The position numbers and the translations under genes are program-made. The notes under the pieces were generated by a model. It made no database searches. It worked only from the letters and a program-made list of their open reading frames with translations, and was not told the origin of the DNA. From Voacanga thouarsii (lineage: Eukaryota; Streptophyta; Magnoliopsida; Gentianales; Apocynaceae): a stretch of 64,000 nt of DNA. Positions 35,736-46,392 of this stretch are shown in pieces (position 1 is the first letter of the stretch; the number at the start of each line of letters is the position of its first letter). The stretch covers positions 3,844,001 to 3,908,000 of the forward strand of contig JANUWF010000008.1 of the NCBI GenBank assembly GCA_026120185.1. The letters are read 5' to 3'.

Positions 35736-38727
35736 TGATAGGGGGTAAAATTATTATTTACTTTCTAGTTATTTGAGGTTATTTTATGATATATTTGATG
35801 CAATAACTAGGCATATTCCTTCATATTTAATATTTTACCTTTGGAAAGGCATTTTGGTATTTTTATGCAGAATAAATCAAGAAAAAGGTAAAACCCAAAA
35901 CCACAACAAAGCACAACCAACGCTGGCCATGCATAACATAGCAGGCGTTGGCCCAAGACTAGAAAACAATAGAGAAAACAGAGTAATGTTAGGCAAAACC
36001 AGTGATAGGGGCTAAATTAGTCATATTTTTCCTAGTTATTTGAGGTTCTTTTGGGATACATTTTGTTCAATAATTAATAATATTCCTTCATATTTGAGAT
36101 TTTATCATTGGAAAGGTATTTTGTTCATTATTACAAATTTTTAGGGTAAAACGAAGCAAAAACGTCCCAAAACAAAGGAGAGACGGCGCTGGCCAGGACA
36201 GAGGAACTGGCGCCGGCCATGAACTATTGACACACACTTCGTGACGACAAAAAAATTGTCAAAACAGAGCAGAACAGAGTGGAACCGGCGCTGGCTCCAA
36301 GAGCTAAGGTGGTGCCAGCTCCAAGAGCTATGGTAGCGCCGGCTGCATTTTGGACTACATGGTGTTGAATTCGGAAAAAAATCGGCGAATGAGTAGAGAA
36401 CCAGAACACAACCAGCGCCGGCTCCGAGAGCTAAGACGGTGCCGGCCGTGCTCTAAGGAAAAGGCGGGATTGTGATTTTTCTACGAGATTTTTAGTAATT
36501 TGTGGAGTTTTAGTATCTTCCAACTTCTACCCGGCCAAGAACATTACACCAACGAGTTTAGGCACTTCCCAAGCTATAAATAGATGGAAAACACAAAGGA
36601 AAAGGAGAGAATTCATTGATTATTACAGAAAATCACTCAAATAAAAGGAGGAATTCTTCAATTCAAGGAGGGTTGTGCAAGAAGGTCTTCAAAGGAAGAA
36701 GAATGAGGCTTATCTATGAATTCTTTATTTTACTTTGTTTTCTTTTTCTTGAACAATGATGTATTAATTGTTTTATTATAATTTGATGTTATTTTAGATA
36801 TTCATGATTCTTAGAGTTATTTGACCTTTTGATTAATTGATTGTTCTTCTTGATATTTAATTACTTGGGTTGATTACGAGATTAATTAGTTGTTTCTTTC
36901 CGTTAACTTGCTTGGACAAGGGATTAATGGAGGTTTCACTTTGATTAGTTTCATATGTGTTGTCTTTTAACTCGCTTGGAAAATGGGTTAATTGTTAGAA
37001 CAAGGTAATTAAAGGTTAATTGATGTCTGTCAGGAATGGATTCATTGGTTAATTTCATGTTTTAAGTTTGTCAGGAATGAAAATTTAATCAAAAGATTGT
37101 ATTTAATGTATCTTTTTGGGTAAGACTGGTTGAGACAGGAATGTGATGCTAAGTTATCTAGAAGATAGGGATTCATGGACTGGAAAAGAAGTGAGTTTAC
37201 ATTAATCCTTCATGATGACAAGAGAATAATTGGTTGTGATAAAGATTGGGTATTTTAAGATCATATTTGTCTAAACAATGGCTTGAGTTACATATTTCTT
37301 CATCCTTGACATGTATATATTTTTATTTTTATTTTATTTTGTTTTATTTTATTTTACTTTTCACTTTATAGAGTCGGCTAAATAATGAAAGAAGGGTGAT
37401 TAATGTATATTTGTTCCTTGAGGATCTACACTCGTTTGAACCCTATGCTATGTTAATGATGAGTACGATTGCTCATATGTGTAATTTGGGGTTAACGTTT
37501 TAATTTAAACTCGATTGGAAATATGCTTATTTTTATATGATTTTTTATACCCAAATAAATACGCATAAACCAGCATACGGCTGGCACCGGCCATGAGGGA
37601 CTAGGTCGGTGCTGACCCTAGACTATCAGAGGTGGCGAATTCTTCTTTTTGTACGTGGATTTAGAAATTTCCTAAGAGTTTTGATATTTTCCAACATGTA
37701 CTCGGTTTAGAACTCTTAGGGAATGATTTTTAGCAACTTGGGAACCTATTTAAGCAAGAAAAACACAAGAGAAACACATGAATCCAAGGCGTAGATGCTG
37801 AAATCAATCATTGAAGATGGGATTTATCACTCAAGGGGCAATTTTCAAGGTCTTCAAGAAAGAATAATAGGGCTTGTCTATGAGTTCTTTCTTTTACATT
37901 TGTTTTCTTTTTCTAGAGCAATGATATGATCAATGTTTTCATTATAATTTGATATTATTTTGGGATTTATGATTTTGAGGTTAATTTAGTTCTATGATCA
38001 ATCGATTATTATTATTATTGGTATTTGATTACTTGTTATTATTGGAGAATTGATGAATTTAGATTTGCTTTTAATTGTCTTGGGAAATGATGCCAGGAGT
38101 TGATTTAATTTCATTAACTTCATATTTGTTATCTCTTAACAGACTTGAGAAACGATGTTAAGAATAAAGAACTAAGGTAATTAAAGATTAGTTGATTTCA
38201 CCTAGAGTATAGGTTATTGGCTAATTTCATGTTCATTATCACCTAGAATATAGGGATAATTGTTGAGGGATAAGTTTAATGCATCTTTTTGGTTAATTAG
38301 TGAGATAGAGTATATCCAATAATTTAACTAGGAGATAGAATTCCATTACTTGGGAAACGACTGGATTCTATTTTAATTCCTTCATGACACCAAGATAATA
38401 ATTGATTGTGATAATTGCTAAACAATTCATGATCATGTCTTCAAGAATATTTGTCTAATTGCATATTCTTTCGTCCTTGAATTGTATATATTTTCTTTTA
38501 TTTTTCTTTTCATTCTCTTATCACTTTATTGGGTAGGTTAAACAATGAATGAGAAATAACTAATGATTGTTGTTCCTTAAGAATTGATACTCGTTAATTC
38601 TCTATACTATGTTTCCAATGAGTATACTAGTTCATATGTGTAATTTGGGAATTACTATTTAATTAAGACTTGGCTAGGGATGGACTTACAATTGTATGAT
38701 TTTTATACACCCAAATTCTATGCATCA
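35736..38727 (+). repeat. NA-2 3' LTR, split by a solo LTR
   Basis: 35736-36002 plus 37574-38727, about 1.42 kb after removing the insertion. Ends TTCTATGCATCA. It carries the roughly 250 bp missing from the 5' LTR. Confidence 0.85.
36003..37568 (+). mobile_element. Solo LTR of the NA family inside the NA-2 3' LTR
   Basis: TGATAGGGGC start and TACGCATAA end (family end GCATCA). Perfect TSD ACCAG at 35998-36002 and 37569-37573. Joining the flanks restores the GGCAAAACCAGC sequence seen at the same place in the 5' LTR (about 30841-30850). TATAAATAG at 36575-36583. GGCGCTGGC / GCGCCGGC motifs at 36183-36450. Confidence 0.92.
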
Positions 38728-39009
38728 TTTTGCTCCCTCATATTTTTCTTCTTCGTATTCGCAATCTCCTTTTACATCAAACCCCAAATAATTTTCCTCA
38801 TATTCACTATGCCTTCCACTAATGCTTGGCCTTTTATCTCTGTCATTCTAATATCACATTCTTTCATTTCCATCCTCCAAATATTCTTGTTAATGCTCGT
38901 CATACTAATTATATTCTCCATAATTACTCGTATTTTAAGAAGATTCTTCATCATAGTCACTTTCTTCATTCTCAACCCAACTGGCTGTTGTAAATGCTGC
39001 TAAATAATG
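38728..39009 (-). pseudogene. gypsy-A gag N-terminal remnant
   Basis: Minus-strand frame (38772-38975 open) lying just left of the gypsy-A leader and ended by NA-2. Met- and Lys-rich text such as NIWRMEMKECDIRMTEIKGQ fits the start of a plant gypsy gag only by position and composition. The call rests mainly on the element structure. Confidence 0.4.
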
Positions 39010-40364
39010 TACTTGCAAATTTGAGTAGAACACATAAGAAAGTACCTCAATTCGCTCCCTCACGTGTTTATCACTGAATTTTAGTAGTCACTCTTCGTTT
39101 TTATTTAGCACTCCACTCGTGTTTAACACTCTCTTTGGCTTTTATCAAATGAGCTCTCCCTCTTACCTTTTTCTTCACTCAATTCCTCAATATATCTTTC
39201 CAAAAACCTTCCCAATGCTTAGAAGCTAGTCCAACTCGACAAGTCAAGCTAAACTTTCAAAGATAATCAACTAAGGCTCTTACAAGAATTTTGTCAAACA
39301 CTTGGTATGCATAATGGATCAAGACGAGTTCAATAAGATTTGACAAGTAAATGAGCTCTACTTCACAATGCAACAACATGTTTTAGGATGACTAAAATGT
39401 TTTCACTAGATTGCAATAAGCAATGGTTCAATGTATGATGAATTTCACTAATGAATGCAACCTATACTAGTGAAAAACATCAATACATATGTAACATATC
39501 ATCTCATAGGCATTTCATCAAATACTTGGTATACATCACATAAAATTTATGTACTCAATGATTTTGGACTATGTTTATGCTACCAAAACCTCAAGAACAT
39601 AATTTTAAGTCAAACAACAACTTTCAAAACATTAGTAACACAATGACATTAAAAAATTTTCAAAGAATCAAACAATATGATCAAAGATGTAACAATTGTT
39701 TTCCCAACTTAAATCATGTTCTCAAGCAAACAAACTTTCAAGACCAATAAGAAAATTCACCCCCTCTAAGAACAAATATCAAGCATGGAATCTGTTATAC
39801 CTCTTAGATGAAAGCTTACAACTCATAATGTATTATCTAGCATAAGACATTTCATCAAACACATGGTGTGCATGGTATAATATTCTCTTAGGACTTGTAT
39901 CAAACACTTGTATGCACAACTTTTGTCACCAAATTTATCAATGCAATTTCACCCTTCTTTTAACCCAAAATTCACAAATTTTTTGATGCCAAAATCTTCC
40001 TCAAACATCAACATATCATGTAGGATCAATTTCACAACAAATCCATAGCATAAATGAAAGTATTGAACATTGAAAAAGTGGCAAGAAAATAGCTACGAAA
40101 ATTGAAAAATTTTCAACAAAAGTAGCTCTTAATTTTCACCCTTTCAAGCTTATTTTCAACACATTTTCATGCCAAATTCATCCCTAAAGATCATCAAAAT
40201 ATCAAGGAGGAAGATTTTCATAAAAATCACAAGAAAATATAAAGAAATCTTACCCTTTTTATGGCCTCCTCCTTAGATCCGAGATTTGCAATTTTCCTTC
40301 AAATCTTTGAAGCTCTTCTCAAGTAGATCTAGCCTTGAATGGAATCAAGACTACTTTTCCATTT
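39010..40364 (-). other. gypsy-A leader between 5' LTR and gag
   Basis: AT-rich non-coding sequence. The minus strand immediately after the LTR reads AAATGGAAAAGTAGTC, the expected PBS place, but I cannot match it to a tRNA. No supported gene. Confidence 0.5.
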
Positions 40365-41548
40365 TGATACGAGATCAAAAGCTCATAAAATAACCAAGAT
40401 CTTTCCAAAATTGAAATAAAGATTTAAATTTTAGACATCAAACAAAAACACCAAGTTTTTCAAGAGATAGAATCTAGGTTATGAATGAAACCAACAACTC
40501 TAGATTTGGTGAATAAAGTCTACTAAATTAACACTCTAACACGTATAATCTACAAGAGATTAAGCATACAAGAATTGAAGATTTAGGCACCCAACAAAAG
40601 TTTACTTAAACAACCTTAGACTTTTATCATCTAAAACCAATTCAAAGATAGCCTAGTTAGATTATCCATAACAAGTTTAGAGACTTGAATCAAAGGGAAG
40701 CATTAGACCTAAAGATTTAGTTTTGATTAAAGGGAAGAACTCCCAAAAGGATTAACCTCACCAACTCTCAAGGAGTTCTCTTATTTTCTCACTAAAATAT
40801 ATGTTCTCACTCTGATATTACAAAAAGAATATGTTATATGTATAAAAAGCTTACAAAAATAGAGCAAACCATTAGAAATCTTGGTCTTCCAGTGCTAAGT
40901 TGGTATTGGTGAAGCCCTATGAGCTGCGCTAGTTCTATTCTGCTTGCCTTCTGAGTGTTGTTGCTTGTACCAGCCAATGTCGATTGTAGGGCAAGGGACG
41001 ACGCCAGTTTTATTTTGGATGAACAGTAATAAGCTCATAAACTCTTCATAATTTGATGCACAAGTCGGCACCGATTTTGGTATTGGAGCTGATGGCGGTC
41101 CTTTCTTGCAATTCTCTAGCTTCCTTTGTTATGCAATTGTTGTATCTAGGTTTTTTTTTTGCATGTATTAGGTTTCCACTCATATTGAGGATCAATCTTG
41201 GATACTGGAAAACTTCTTTTGATCTTCCAAATGGTTTTGGCTCTCACTTATGCTTTAGTGTGCAACATAAATCTTGATTTATGCTTCTTCAATAACTCTT
41301 CTTAATTCTTCTTTATTCTCCATTGGGTTAGTTAGATGCACATGAACTCCTTTGTCGCCCCTTTTTGTCCTTCTTTCACCTTCCATTTCTTGACAATTTT
41401 CATGTTCTTTGGTTTGCTGGCTTTGTATGCATCGAAATCACTTTGGAATATCTTGAAAATACCTTTTGTCCAAGGAACCACGATTTTTGGCTTGAACCTT
41501 CTTCCCCCTTCTTTGACAGGCATTTTATCCCTGGGAAGATTCCTATCA
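40365..41548 (-). repeat. gypsy-A 5' LTR
   Basis: Plus start TGATACGAGA and plus end TTCCTATCA (minus start TGATAGGAAT), followed by TSD CTTTA. It contains GACGCCAG and GTCGGCACCG motifs (40990-41080) and a T-run at 41151-41161. A related LTR is at 54661-55369. Confidence 0.85.
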
Positions 41549-41553
41549 CTTTA

Positions 41554-43557
41554 GCAACAAGGTATATTATCCCTAAAATTAAACTTAAATGCTACAAAAG
41601 CATTTCTATAATAAAAGTGTAATAAAAAGTATTTTGAATTAATATGCTATTAAATCAACTATTTCTTGCAGAAATAGGGCACTTTAACAATGCAATGTAT
41701 TGTTGCAAAAAATTAAACTCAAAGCTACAAAAATCACTTTCACAATAGCAAAGTGCAAAATAAAAATTGTCAAATTAATTTACTGTAAATAGTACATTTT
41801 ATAGCTAAATAAATCGCTTGGGGTGACAAACTTGTTTATGGAAAATAGTAAACGTTTTTAATATGAATCATATTTTGTAATAAACTTTGAAATAATTTAA
41901 CTATGCACCTCTGTTATAGTTAATACTATATAATTTTCATCGAACTTTTTGGCGCCATAAGGCAAGATCGTACATGCAATTTGATGACATTATTAACAAA
42001 AGGAAAATAAATCTTCACAGTTAAAAAATATATTGAGTTATAATATATACCTTGTTAGAAAATAAACAGTGAAGAGTATAGACATGCAACTCAACGGAAT
42101 TGAACAAGCACTACCCTATATCCGACCAGGGCTCTAACAAACATAATTATCAGTTGTTAAGATGTCGGCAAGGCCAAATAGTCCAAATAGAAAATAACTA
42201 GCCAGAATATAAAAAATAGATAAATAAATCAGTAAACAAATATGAAACATAAATTGAAGACTTATCTTTGAAAGCATAGATAGAATCACTAGTTTAATAT
42301 TGGTTTGTCTTCAAAAAGTTATTTGCCTTACTTACCAGTGCGATGTGTATAGTGACTCTTCCTGCAAGATTAGATGATCTCAGATCGTTATTGACGCACA
42401 CTAATAACGACCACCTCGAAGGCATCCTTAGTTCGCTAGTTTCCCAAGTCAGAAAATATATAGAGCAAAATAGGGAGAGAGAGTTACGAAAACAGAGAGA
42501 CAGCTCGATCTATATCCTTGTCTGTGAAAAAGAATATATATATAGCCCTAGGAAACCCGAAATTAATTCAGACTAGGATACCTAATCTAATCAGTTAATT
42601 GCTTTCACATTTCTCTCAATTTCCTATATAAGTTAGAATCAATTAGGACAAAATAAAAGAAGAGGAATGTGAAATATTGACAAGCTCTAGCCTGAGCTGG
42701 GCCAGGCAGGTAGCACACACACACACACACATGTGTGGTAGTGTAGACTACTACCTTGGGCTTTATTTCAAGTCCATAGAAAACCTTTTACATATAAAAG
42801 CTCCAATAATCCTCAACTTTTCCCACGTGAGACTCATATATAACATGAATTCTCCAATGGTTAAATATCTAACTTTAATGTGTTTTAATTATAGAGTCCC
42901 ACCATTAAAATGGTTTCTACCATAGTCACATACAATCTCTAATATATCAAGAACAACCTCCAAAAGTTATTTTAGGCTAACTAACTATGAGTTCAAAAAT
43001 ATAAACTCCTAAAGTTGCCATTTTCAATAATCCCTCACAAATCCATAGTTAAAAACTATCTAGGATTGACATAATTTATTTTCGATAATGGTACTTTCCA
43101 CTTTGAACTACTACCTAAATTATCCAACTTATGCCTTCGTAGGAACAGATGGACTAAAGCTTTGAATCTAAACCTTAAGTGTGTCTATTAGTAACAACAA
43201 TTATTAGCTATGGAGACAATCTTTAGGATTCACACGTTATGGCCATGTGTCCTGATCTTATCTCATAAGTGTATTTAGAGAAACCCAATTTCCTTTATTT
43301 GTGGTCACACAACACCACTCACATTGTTGGCAATCTCTAAGGATGTACTGCTAGTATCCTGTCTAAAAGACTTGATCTCATTCAAAGTCAACACTCTTAC
43401 TAAACTTGCAGTAAAGGCAACTTTAGGCTTTCAGGAAAAGAAACTAGATATAAAGGTATCAAAATAGGTGCCCGATTTACTCAGACAACTTGTTTATACT
43501 ATATTAAATTACCTTGTAGGATCTCTACTTGGTCAATTGGGTTGCCACTATAGATGA
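41554..43557. other. Unassigned sequence, no confident gene
   Basis: 41554-41830 holds the possible CACTA-like repeats described at 18451. 42336-42546 could hold a promoter and first exon on minus (separate entry). A (CA)n run is at 42714-42731. 42760-43557 is AT-rich and adjoins a copia RNase H tail, so it may contain that element's 3' LTR, but I found no clear ends. Confidence 0.4.
42336..42425 (-). other. Candidate first coding exon with splice donor
   Basis: On minus, ATG at 42425 opens 30 codons (MPSRWSLLVCVNNDLRSSNL then AGRVTIHIAL) that end exactly at a consensus donor, CACTG|GTAAGTAAGG, at 42336/42335. A TATATATATA box (42535-42544) lies about 110 bp upstream, leaving a plausible short 5' UTR. 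I do not recognise the peptide and found no second exon in the adjoining 600 bp. It may be a captured gene fragment, a transposon exon or chance. Confidence 0.22.
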
Positions 43558-43847
43558 ATCATTGATGGGTTATTAGTCCTATTTCCAACTTAGATTTAAG
43601 GAATAAGGATGTTTCTAATCTCTTAGTTAGAGGATCTGCAATATTATCTTTGGATCCAACAAAATTAACAGACACTACCCTTTCAGATACTAATTCCTTT
43701 ATAGACTTAAGTCTAACTTGGATGTGTCTCTAAATCTTTTGATTATATTTAGTACTCTTTATCTTTGTGATTGTGGGTTGACTATCACAATGCACAGATA
43801 TAACTGTAACGGGTTTGCTGATTATTGACAAAGAGGATAATAGTCCA
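43558..43847 (-). pseudogene. Ty1/copia RNase H C-terminal relic (copia-C)
   Basis: Minus translation from 43847: VISVHCDSQPTITKIKSTKY, then RHIQVRLKSIKEL, VVSVNFVGSKDNIADPLTKR and LETSLFLKSKL. This is the copia RNase H tail (HCD...Q, DNIADPLTK). One stop lies in the QKI-RHI stretch. It is cut at 43848 by a TGTAATACCCC LTR start. The more upstream pol of this copy is not in the window. Confidence 0.82.
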
Positions 43848-44066
43848 TGTAATACCCCTTCTTGCAGTAGGAATATTATGGCAAAACCCGACATGCATTA
43901 TAATATTTTTTCTTATGATGTTGTTCTGTGCACTTGCATATCTTGATGAATTTTTATTTATTTGAATAATGGTTGATAAATAGTTATCTTGATGCCAGTA
44001 TGAATCATACTTATAATATAATTATTTGTTGTATGAATTATTGAATGAATAAATTTATGAAAGGAA

Positions 44067-44067
<1 letters not shown>

Positions 44068-44111
<44 letters not shown>
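44068..44111. repeat. (TA)n microsatellite, about 22 copies
   Basis: Uninterrupted TA dinucleotides. Confidence 0.97.
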
Positions 44112-44114
<3 letters not shown>

Positions 44115-44161
44115 AATGATATTTAATACCAATATTATTTTTACATTTTACATTTCAAAAG

Positions 44162-44163
<2 letters not shown>

Positions 44164-44193
<30 letters not shown>
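44164..44193. repeat. (AC)n microsatellite, 15 copies
   Basis: Uninterrupted AC dinucleotides, then GCATACATATATA. Confidence 0.97.
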
Positions 44194-44196
<3 letters not shown>

Positions 44197-44319
44197 TACA
44201 TATATATTCCTATAAGAAATAATCTATCTTATGTTATACTTCTATTTGCCAGAGAAATATAAGATTTTCATTCATATTGTAAATACTATCATTGTTATTC
44301 TACTATTTTTCTTTTATTA

Positions 44320-44322
<3 letters not shown>

Positions 44323-44397
<75 letters not shown>
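44323..44397. repeat. (TTA)n microsatellite, about 25 copies
   Basis: Uninterrupted TTA trinucleotides over 75 bp, the longest perfect microsatellite in the window. Confidence 0.97.
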
Positions 44398-46165
44398 GAA
44401 TGATAATATTCTTTGAATTATATTTCATGTGTTTTATATTTTATATTATATTTTAGAAAGAAAATTTCAATTTGACTACATTAATTTTTTTTAAAATAAA
44501 AAGTAAAATTCAATTTGAACACTTAACTTGTGGGCCCTAGACCTTTAATAGAGTAAGTGCAAGGATTACATGTTGGACCAACAACCTTTTAATAAAGTAA
44601 AGATTATTTTAAGATTATTTTATTAATATTTTATTTATTTATAAAATGGTCTAAATAATTCTACAACAATCTAAAGGATTCCAAAAACTTCTATATGCAT
44701 CTCTAATATTCTAAAAGTCTCCATAAGGTTCTACAATCTTCTAGATAAGATGCCTCACCTTCCATGTGTTCCAATTACATTGCATTACTTCCTACCTAAG
44801 TATTTCAGATAATCCATGACATAATTCATGACATGATCCATGACAAATGCAAAGCCTCCACCTAAGCTTTCCTGGAACCTATAAATAGGAGGAGCTAAGT
44901 AATATTATAAGGTTAGTGAAATTAGAAGGAGAAAAGAAGAAGAGAAATAGCTAGAAGAAGAAAATAGCAACTTAAGAACACTTAGGTAGCTTAACTAAGA
45001 AGGTAAAACTTTTTCCCTTCTTGCATTAAGGTTTTTCGAAGTATGATAAAGATTATATTGATGTATAAATGTTGTATTGATGTTGGATAAATGAATTTGA
45101 AGGGGGTGGGAATGGTTTGATGCTGGTATAAAGTTGGATTATTGCTTTGAAGATAGAATTGTTGCAGTTGTGAGTTCCTACTTCCATATCCAAAATATTT
45201 TGTTAATAACATGACTATGTTTTGATTATATACGATTCTGTTATGTTTTCAACTTATTTTCCCATTGGAATTAATTTAAAAGCTTTCTTTATTGATTTTA
45301 TATGCTTTTTTCAAATGCACCCTGTATAGCGATAAACGAAATTTGCTTTTGCTGAAAGACTAGATCATTAATTCAATCTTTTCCCTTTCAAATTTTTATT
45401 TGAAAATGTTACTGAATAAACTAGGATGTTTAAGGAATATTTGCCACATAATTACTCGATCTAGACCAATATTTTGATCTCTATGATTTTTCTAAAAACA
45501 CTGCTAGAGAAGTTACTATAGAGTTATTGGGAGTTTGAACAATTAATTACCCTTGCAAAACAACTTTGATTGGCCTGAAATGTTTATAGCTGTTCATTTA
45601 CATGTCTAAGCAATTCTCTAAAAATTTCATGGTATTTTGAGTTGTATTGTTGTATAATCTGAATTGCACAATATGCGCTTTGTTTTGCTTTGTTATCGAT
45701 AAACCACTGCTTTGATCATCCTATGTATTTACGTGTTCTATGAACTTAGGTGAATGCGCGGAGTTTAACAATGTTCTAAGTTTGTGTGATGTGAAATATG
45801 AGATAGGCAAGGGATAGTGATATGAGTTAAGGATGTGAATAGTGAATTAATGTCTAATTCATGTAATAGATTTCGTTGGAACTAAAGGATCGAAATTCCG
45901 AACATAGGACAATAAACTCTTTCTTTTGCTAAAACTTAAGGTGAGTCCTCATATCCTACAACGTTTTCAATAAAACTCTTTTATGAGAAAAATATTATGA
46001 AGTATACTGGTTTATTTTAATAGATATATTATGAATTAATTGGAAGCATAAATGATTACGCACTATTCAAACACGCAATATTTTTGATAAATCATATACA
46101 TATGATAGAATGATTTGGAAACCCTGCACTAAATTTCATTAAGCAATTATGCTTGAATTTCATGC

Positions 46166-46392
46166 CGATAGGAGCTAAATTGGTTATACTTTACTTAGTT
46201 ATTTGAAGCTCTTTTGTAATACATTTTGTGAAATAACTAGTCATATTCTTTCATATTTGAGATTTTATCCTTGGAAAGGTATTTTGGTCATTATCTCAAG
46301 ATTTTGGGTAAAACAAAGCAAAACTGTCGCGAAACACAGCAGAGGCGGTGCCGACTGCAAGGTTGGAACCGGCGCCGGCTGCACTCTGGAAT
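46166..46392 (+). mobile_element. 5' fragment of an NA-type LTR, cut by copia-B
   Basis: CGATAGGAGCTAAATTGG (first T of the LTR changed to C) aligns with the first 230 bp of the solo LTR at 36003, including TTATCCTTGGAAAGGTATTT and AACCGGCGCCGGCTGCA. Copia-B begins at 46393. The remainder is not found after copia-B. Confidence 0.75.

Larger units (their letters stand above)
30590..38727 (+). mobile_element. NA-2: non-autonomous LTR retrotransposon with ORF1-like pseudogene
   Basis: Flanks are GTTTG (30585-30589) and TTTTG (38728-38732), a 4/5 TSD. 5' LTR 30590-31760, PBS 31767-31784, ORF1-like pseudogene 33190-34440, internal purine tract 34712-34731, terminal PPT 35721-35735, 3' LTR 35736-38727 with a solo LTR inside. 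No protease, RT or integrase. Inserted in gypsy-A gag, opposite in orientation to NA-1. Confidence 0.85.
18696..41548 (-). mobile_element. Ty3/gypsy element gypsy-A, with four nested insertions
   Basis: Target duplication CTTTA lies at 18691-18695 and at 41549-41553. The right (5') LTR is 40365-41548. The left (3') LTR is reduced to 18696-18948. Internal parts on the minus strand, in order: leader 39010-40364, gag N-terminal region 38728-39009, gag 30483-30589 and 25044-25749, protease 18949-19447. RT, RNase H and integrase are absent: protease tail and LTR are nearly adjacent, so a deletion removed pol and the U3 of the 3' LTR, unless the copy was already pol-less. Without its insertions the element would be about 4.4 kb. 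Confidence 0.85.
43848..46165 (+). mobile_element. Probable LTR (TGTAATACCCC type) with microsatellites, right end missing
   Basis: The TG start abuts the broken RNase H of copia-C. TATAAATAG at 44882-44890 is followed by a purine-rich leader, as in LTR promoters. No coding similarity. No matching ...TTACA end was found before an NA-type LTR begins at 46166, so it is presumably interrupted. Confidence 0.5.
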
